From: Bacteroidales bacterium
GTDB lineage: Bacteria > Bacteroidota > Bacteroidia > Bacteroidales > UBA932
Assembly (NCBI GenBank): GCA_011620605.1
Contig: WOYW01000006.1
Span: forward strand, 1-64,000
Direction: 5' to 3'
Length of the DNA: 64,000 nucleotides
Below the pieces are notes generated by a model that saw only the letters and a list, made by a program, of their open reading frames with translations, was not told the DNA's origin and searched no databases. A program made the translations under genes and the position numbers. This document shows positions 59,736 through 64,000 of the stretch, in pieces (the first letter of the stretch is position 1; each line of letters begins with the position of its first letter).

Positions 59736-62534
59736 ATGACTGAAGAAAAAATTGTAGTGAAAGGGGCACGGGTTCATAATTTAAAGAACCTGTCCATTGA
59801 TATCCCCAGGGATCAGTTCATAGTAATAACAGGCGTTTCGGGCTCCGGAAAATCTTCCCTGGCGTTTGACACCCTTTTTGCTGAAGGGCAGAGACGTTAT
59901 GTGGAAAGCCTTTCGGCGTATGCGCGCCAGTTTCTGGGAAGGATCAAAAAGCCCGATGTGGACCTGATAGAAGGAATTCCCCCTGCTATAGCCATTGAGC
60001 AAAAGGTAAATACGCGCAATCCCCGTTCCACGCTGGGAACCTCTACCGAAATATACGATTATTTACGATTGTTGTATGCCCGGACAGGGAGAACGTATTC
60101 TCCCGTTTCCGGAAAAGAAGTAACACGCCACACTACAGGGGATGTCCTGCAATTCATCTTTTCGCTCCCGGGATCATCCTACGTGCAGATCCTGGCTCCG
60201 TTCGGTTGGAACAACAAGCAACGCCGGGTTGAGATACTTTTACAATTGCAGCAGGACGGATTTTCACGTTTTTCAGATGGTAAGGACATGATCCGCATTG
60301 AGGATCTCCTGCAAAACAGGGATAAATACGCCAATCGCGAAATCTATCTTCTGACCGGTCGCGTAAGCCCGGTGGACAATCCCGATAACAGGGCCCGCAT
60401 TACCGAATCGGTTAGTACTGCTTTTTCAGTAGGGGAAGGAACACTGTTCATCCAGACAGAAGAACGGCTTGTTCCGTTTTCAACACGCTTTGAAGCTGGC
60501 GGGATCACTTTTTTGGAACCTAGTGAATACATGTTCAGTTTCAACAATCCCCTGGGAGCCTGCCCTGAGTGCGGAGGGTACGGACAGGTTACAGGAATAG
60601 ATGAATCCCTGGTTGTCCCGGATACGGACTTGTCTGTTTACCAGGATGCCGTGGCCTGCTGGAGAGGGGATGTGATGAAAACTTTCAAGGAGGAGGTAAT
60701 AAGGAATGCTTCTAAGGCAGGTTTTTCCATTCATAAACCTTATAGGGAACTGACAGACCGGGAAAAAGAATGGTTGTGGAACGGAGACAATCGCATAACG
60801 GGAATAAACAGGTTTTTTAAACAGTTGGAATCGGCCAGGTATAAGATCCAGTACAGGATCATTATCAGTCGTTTTACCGGAAAAACATTGTGTCCTGAAT
60901 GTTCCGGAACCCGTTTGCGGAAAGAAGCTTCATACGTCCTGATCTCCGGTAAGCGAATAGATCAGCTCCTGGATATGCCTGTTTCGGAATTGTCTGCTTT
61001 CATGGACAGTTTGGTACTTTCCAAAACGGAAATGGAAATTGCAGGAAGGACACTGGAGGAGATCCGGTACAGACTGCATTATCTGAACCAGGTAGGCCTG
61101 GGTTACCTGACTTTGAACAGACGGTCTGCCACATTGAGCGGAGGTGAAAGTCAGCGGGTTAACCTTGTTAGTTCGCTGGGAAGTTCGCTGGTCGGGAGCC
61201 TTTATATTCTTGACGAGCCGAGTATAGGGCTTCATCCCCAGGATACCCAAAGACTTCTTGCGTCTTTGAAAGCCCTAAAGGAAATGGGAAATACTGTTAT
61301 GGTCGTGGAGCACGACGAGGAGATCATGAGGGCTGCCGATCAGATCATTGATATTGGCCCGTTGGCGGGAAAAGACGGGGGCAGACTCATGTACCAGGGA
61401 CCGCCTGTCCGGCCGGGCGGGAAGATAGATACCGGCGAAAGCCGCACCCTCCGTTTTTTAAGCAATCCCAATGTCATACCTGTTCCGGATCGTTCACGAA
61501 CCTGGAATTCCTATATTATGGTCCGGGGGGCTTCCCACAACAATCTGAAGGCGATAGATGTCAGGTTTCCCCTCCAGGTTTTTACGGCGGTCACAGGCGT
61601 CAGCGGCTCGGGTAAATCCTCTCTTGTAAGGGATGTGTTGTTTTATGCGCTAAGCCGGCGGTACAACCAGGCAAGGACCCCTTCACCAGGCAAATTCAGC
61701 AGTTTGGGAGGAGATCTGCACCGGCTCGCAGGTGTGGAACTGGTAGATCAGAATCCCATCGGCAAGTCTTCCCGGTCTAATCCCGTAACGTACATCAAAG
61801 CTTATGATGATATCAGGAAATTATTTTCCGAACAACCATATGCCAGGATGAACGGTTACGGACATTCCCATTTTTCTTTCAATATTGAAGGCGGTCGTTG
61901 TCCCGAATGCCAGGGAGAAGGAGTCGTGAAAGTAGAAATGCAGTTTATGGCAGATGTAATACTGACCTGCGAGTCCTGTGGAGGGAAACGGTTCAAACCG
62001 GATATTCTGGAAGTCAGGTATAAAGATAAAAACATATACGATGTTCTTGAAATGACCGTGGCTGAAGCCATAGATTTTTTCTCTTCCCAAAAGGAGCCGG
62101 CTGCATTGCGAATAGCCGACAGACTCAAACCGCTGGACGACGTGGGACTTTCATACATCAAACTGGGACAAAGCAGCAGCAGTTTAAGCGGAGGAGAAAG
62201 CCAAAGAGTTAAACTTGCTCATTTTCTTTCCATGGAAAATATGGAAACAAACCGCCTCTTCATTTTTGACGAACCTACGACGGGACTTCATATTTTTGAT
62301 ATTGAAAAACTGCTAAGATCCTTTAATGCACTTATAAAGAAAGGACATTCCGTGCTTGTTGTGGAACACAATATGGATGTGGTGAAATGTGCCGACTGGG
62401 TCATTGATCTGGGACCGGATGCAGGAAATGACGGCGGTAATTGTTGTTTTTGCGGAACACCTGAAGCTTTGGCTCAAAGAACGGACCTGCCCACCGGCAG
62501 GGCATTGCGTTCAAAAATTATACATGAATCATAA
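59736..62534 (+). CDS. uvrA: UvrABC system protein A
   Basis: A 932-residue damage-sensing ATPase with two ABC modules. First Walker A ITGVSGSGKSSLAFDTLFAEG is split over residues 30-50; signature LSGGESQRVNLVSS; second Walker A TGVSGSGKSSLVRDVL and signature LSGGESQRVKLAHF. Zinc cysteines are in GACPECGGYG, TLCPECSGTR, GRCPECQGEG and TCESCGGKR. It forms a dimer that loads UvrB on bulky lesions. It starts 4 bp after the RSH gene and ends the uvrB-rsh-uvrA unit. Confidence 0.97.
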   Translation: MTEEKIVVKGARVHNLKNLSIDIPRDQFIVITGVSGSGKSSLAFDTLFAEGQRRYVESLSAYARQFLGRIKKPDVDLIEGIPPAIAIEQKVNTRNPRSTLGTSTEIYDYLRLLYARTGRTYSPVSGKEVTRHTTGDVLQFIFSLPGSSYVQILAPFGWNNKQRRVEILLQLQQDGFSRFSDGKDMIRIEDLLQNRDKYANREIYLLTGRVSPVDNPDNRARITESVSTAFSVGEGTLFIQTEERLVPFSTRFEAGGITFLEPSEYMFSFNNPLGACPECGGYGQVTGIDESLVVPDTDLSVYQDAVACWRGDVMKTFKEEVIRNASKAGFSIHKPYRELTDREKEWLWNGDNRITGINRFFKQLESARYKIQYRIIISRFTGKTLCPECSGTRLRKEASYVLISGKRIDQLLDMPVSELSAFMDSLVLSKTEMEIAGRTLEEIRYRLHYLNQVGLGYLTLNRRSATLSGGESQRVNLVSSLGSSLVGSLYILDEPSIGLHPQDTQRLLASLKALKEMGNTVMVVEHDEEIMRAADQIIDIGPLAGKDGGRLMYQGPPVRPGGKIDTGESRTLRFLSNPNVIPVPDRSRTWNSYIMVRGASHNNLKAIDVRFPLQVFTAVTGVSGSGKSSLVRDVLFYALSRRYNQARTPSPGKFSSLGGDLHRLAGVELVDQNPIGKSSRSNPVTYIKAYDDIRKLFSEQPYARMNGYGHSHFSFNIEGGRCPECQGEGVVKVEMQFMADVILTCESCGGKRFKPDILEVRYKDKNIYDVLEMTVAEAIDFFSSQKEPAALRIADRLKPLDDVGLSYIKLGQSSSSLSGGESQRVKLAHFLSMENMETNRLFIFDEPTTGLHIFDIEKLLRSFNALIKKGHSVLVVEHNMDVVKCADWVIDLGPDAGNDGGNCCFCGTPEALAQRTDLPTGRALRSKIIHES

Positions 62535-62560
62535 TACTGTCCTTTTACTATTTTTGTTGC

Positions 62561-63334
62561 ATGGTCCGGAAAAATCAAACTCTCATTATCACTATAGTGT
62601 TTATTGGTTTGGGTGTTTTATCAGGAAATGTGCTCAGGGCACAACAACCAGGATCTTTTGTTCCCTCATTTAATATTGCTCCCCAGATAGGAACGGATAT
62701 TGGAGGTGCCATGCCTGTACCCATGAATGCCGTAGGAGGCTATTTCAATGCATATCCAAAGCCGAACGCAACACTGGGGGCACTGTTTTTCCTGAACTTT
62801 CATTCTCGTTGGACAGTGGGAGCAAGCCTCAATTATAAAACCATTGCCATGGATGCCGATGCACGCGTTTCCAATCAGAAATTCAAAGGAGAGAATACAG
62901 TGCAGTATTTTACGGGTACATCCCAGATGTCTATGGGATTCACTATCCTGGAACTTCCTGTTTACGCGGAATATCTTGTTGGTAAAAAAAGACAGCACGG
63001 TTTGCAGCTGGGCATTTTTGGAGCATATGTTTTCAAATCCCATTTTACGACAAATGCCGTAAAAGGTTTCATAGGGGCCGAACCCGACCGTATAGATTCC
63101 GACATCACTACACCCCAGGTAATGGATTTTTCCTCTTTGCTGGATACTTGGGATACGGGGCTCTTTCTGGGGTACGAAGCCCGGATATTTCCCCGTATCC
63201 GGATGGGACTGCATGTCATGATGGGTGTTAAGGATATTTTTATGCCTGGAAGTGATTTTTTCGATTACAAGATGAAACAGATGCGGGGAAGTGTTACCGT
63301 ATCCTACGACCTTGTCGAGATCTTTCAGCGTTGA
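62561..63334 (+). CDS. Outer membrane beta-barrel protein (PorT-like / OMP_b-brl)
   Basis: A 257-residue protein with an N-terminal signal segment (ITIVFIGLGVLSGNVLRAQ). The mature chain is a series of short amphipathic strands with aromatic turns, for example ALFFLNFHSRWTVGASLNY, FTILELPVYAEYLVGKKR and GLFLGYEARIFPRIRMGLH, typical of the PF13568-type barrel group that includes PorT. No enzymatic motif is seen. Role unknown; it lies 26 bp after uvrA but probably has a separate function. It overlaps the convergent M28 gene by 10 bp. Confidence 0.75.
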   Translation: MVRKNQTLIITIVFIGLGVLSGNVLRAQQPGSFVPSFNIAPQIGTDIGGAMPVPMNAVGGYFNAYPKPNATLGALFFLNFHSRWTVGASLNYKTIAMDADARVSNQKFKGENTVQYFTGTSQMSMGFTILELPVYAEYLVGKKRQHGLQLGIFGAYVFKSHFTTNAVKGFIGAEPDRIDSDITTPQVMDFSSLLDTWDTGLFLGYEARIFPRIRMGLHVMMGVKDIFMPGSDFFDYKMKQMRGSVTVSYDLVEIFQR

Positions 63335-63999
63335 ACCAGATCCCACAGGGTGAAGAAAAGCCAGCGGGTTCTTGATTCCAGTACAGGCAGATCTATGATA
63401 TCCGGTGTATCCAGGGGTTTATACGTGTAATCGTTAATACCGGAAGTGATCAGCAGGGAAGGGATCTTTTGAAGCGACAGGAAGTATTGCTCTGTCATAG
63501 TGAAAAAAATTTCAGCAAACTCCGGACTCTGATAAAAAGAATAATCCACATCCAGACCTGTATTGTAGAAGGCATTGTTATTGTCCATTGACCGTTTGAT
63601 GTGGGTGGGTACGTTTTCGGCACCCAGTACCAGTACATAGTAAGGAGAGTCTCCGGGAGGTACCAGGCTGGTACCGGTTTGGTCCAGGTTCAGGTTCAGT
63701 ACGATCTGTCGGGCAGGTATGCCCAGTGATAACGCAAATATCCTGGCACCGGTCATTGAAAATTCTTTGGCATCATAAGCTACAAAGATCAGGTTCCGTG
63801 AAAGTCCGTGTCCGTCATTTCTGGCGGTACTGAAAGCTTTTGCGAGGGACAACAGGACTGCAACACCCGAAGCGTTACTGTCTGCTCCGGGATAATGCAC
63901 TCCCTTTATGACACCAAAATGATCGTAGTGAGCAGAAATGATTATGTATTCCCGACTTGCTCCCTCTGTAGCGGGTATCCAACCGATCACATTACGGCC
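63325..63999 (-). CDS. M28 family peptidase, C-terminal part (start outside window)
   Basis: The frame runs off the right edge (the last readable residues are GRNVIGW). The visible 225 residues contain di-zinc aminopeptidase motifs: HYDH in IIISAHYDHFG, Asp in PGADSNASGVAVLLSLA, and Glu in FVAYDAKEFSMTGA; LNLNLDQTG gives the next ligand. The final ligand, usually His in DYHxPxDT, appears as Tyr/Lys in NDYTYKPLDTPDII, so the second metal site may be altered. The missing N-terminus probably holds a signal peptide. Convergent with the barrel gene. Confidence 0.8.
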   Translation of the reverse strand, partial: GRNVIGWIPATEGASREYIIISAHYDHFGVIKGVHYPGADSNASGVAVLLSLAKAFSTARNDGHGLSRNLIFVAYDAKEFSMTGARIFALSLGIPARQIVLNLNLDQTGTSLVPPGDSPYYVLVLGAENVPTHIKRSMDNNNAFYNTGLDVDYSFYQSPEFAEIFFTMTEQYFLSLQKIPSLLITSGINDYTYKPLDTPDIIDLPVLESRTRWLFFTLWDLVQR

Positions 64000-64000
64000 T

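Noticed and set aside
1-64000. CRISPR arrays, transposases, phage genes, secretion-system loci
   Set aside because: No regular direct repeats and no reading frames with such motifs were seen.

Overview
The window looks like a chromosomal segment of an anaerobic member of the Bacteroidetes, most likely Bacteroidales. Four things point there. Many genes are preceded by the Bacteroidetes -7 box TAnnTTTG, sometimes with a TTTG element 18-19 bases upstream. The gene families are typical of the phylum (DpsL ferritin, LytS/LytTR pair, PorT-like barrel, S9/M14/M20/M28/S41 peptidases). The energy genes are those of an anaerobe: a four-subunit 2-oxoacid:ferredoxin oxidoreductase, an ADP-forming acyl-CoA synthetase and an oxygen-sensitive glycyl radical enzyme. 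SRP RNA and a probable 6S RNA can be read directly.

Layout. 1-1020: an AT-rich piece with the end of a permease and a small Cys-rich gene, then an attC-like structured element and a tRNA-Leu(UAG). 1-8.7 kb: S9 peptidase, MATE pump, DpsL ferritin, and a three-gene unit of exported protein, LytS-type kinase and LytTR regulator. 8.7-12.8 kb: a SRAP protein fused to a Cdd1-like domain, guanine deaminase, CGGC protein, a radical SAM protein and an MscS channel. 12.8-16.6 kb (minus): tpiA, prmA, acetyltransferase, PLP racemase and a mtgA whose membrane anchor is out of frame. 16.7-22.8 kb: tig-clpP-clpX, then M20 and M14 peptidases. 22.8-30.1 kb (minus): rny, 6S RNA, zapA with a coiled-coil partner, the korDABC-type operon, and the acyl-CoA synthetase coupled to a 50-residue membrane protein. 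30.2-34 kb: a MurNAc-type kinase, murQ, recR and a sodium symporter. 34-41.6 kb: corA behind a structured leader, a HypD-like glycyl radical enzyme with its activase, and, convergent, a Xaa-Pro aminopeptidase and a POT-type transporter. 41.7-50 kb: rpsA, a short RNase Z, YeiH plus porin behind a large dyad operator, an S41 protease, mnmA, SRP RNA and cytidine deaminase. 50.1-62.5 kb: a long run of plus-strand genes (glucosaminidase, mltG, RsmI-like, folB, mtaB, two chromate-transporter halves, uvrB, RelA/SpoT, uvrA). 62.5-64 kb: an outer membrane barrel and a partial M28 peptidase.

Most of the window is core housekeeping DNA and I see no CRISPR array, transposase, phage or classical defence island. 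The items most worth a second look are the SRAP-Cdd1 fusion, the corA leader with its 31-codon reading frame and competing pairings, the HypD-like enzyme next to proline-peptide genes, the dyad operator before the porin, the attC-like element, and three promoters placed almost on top of the start codon.
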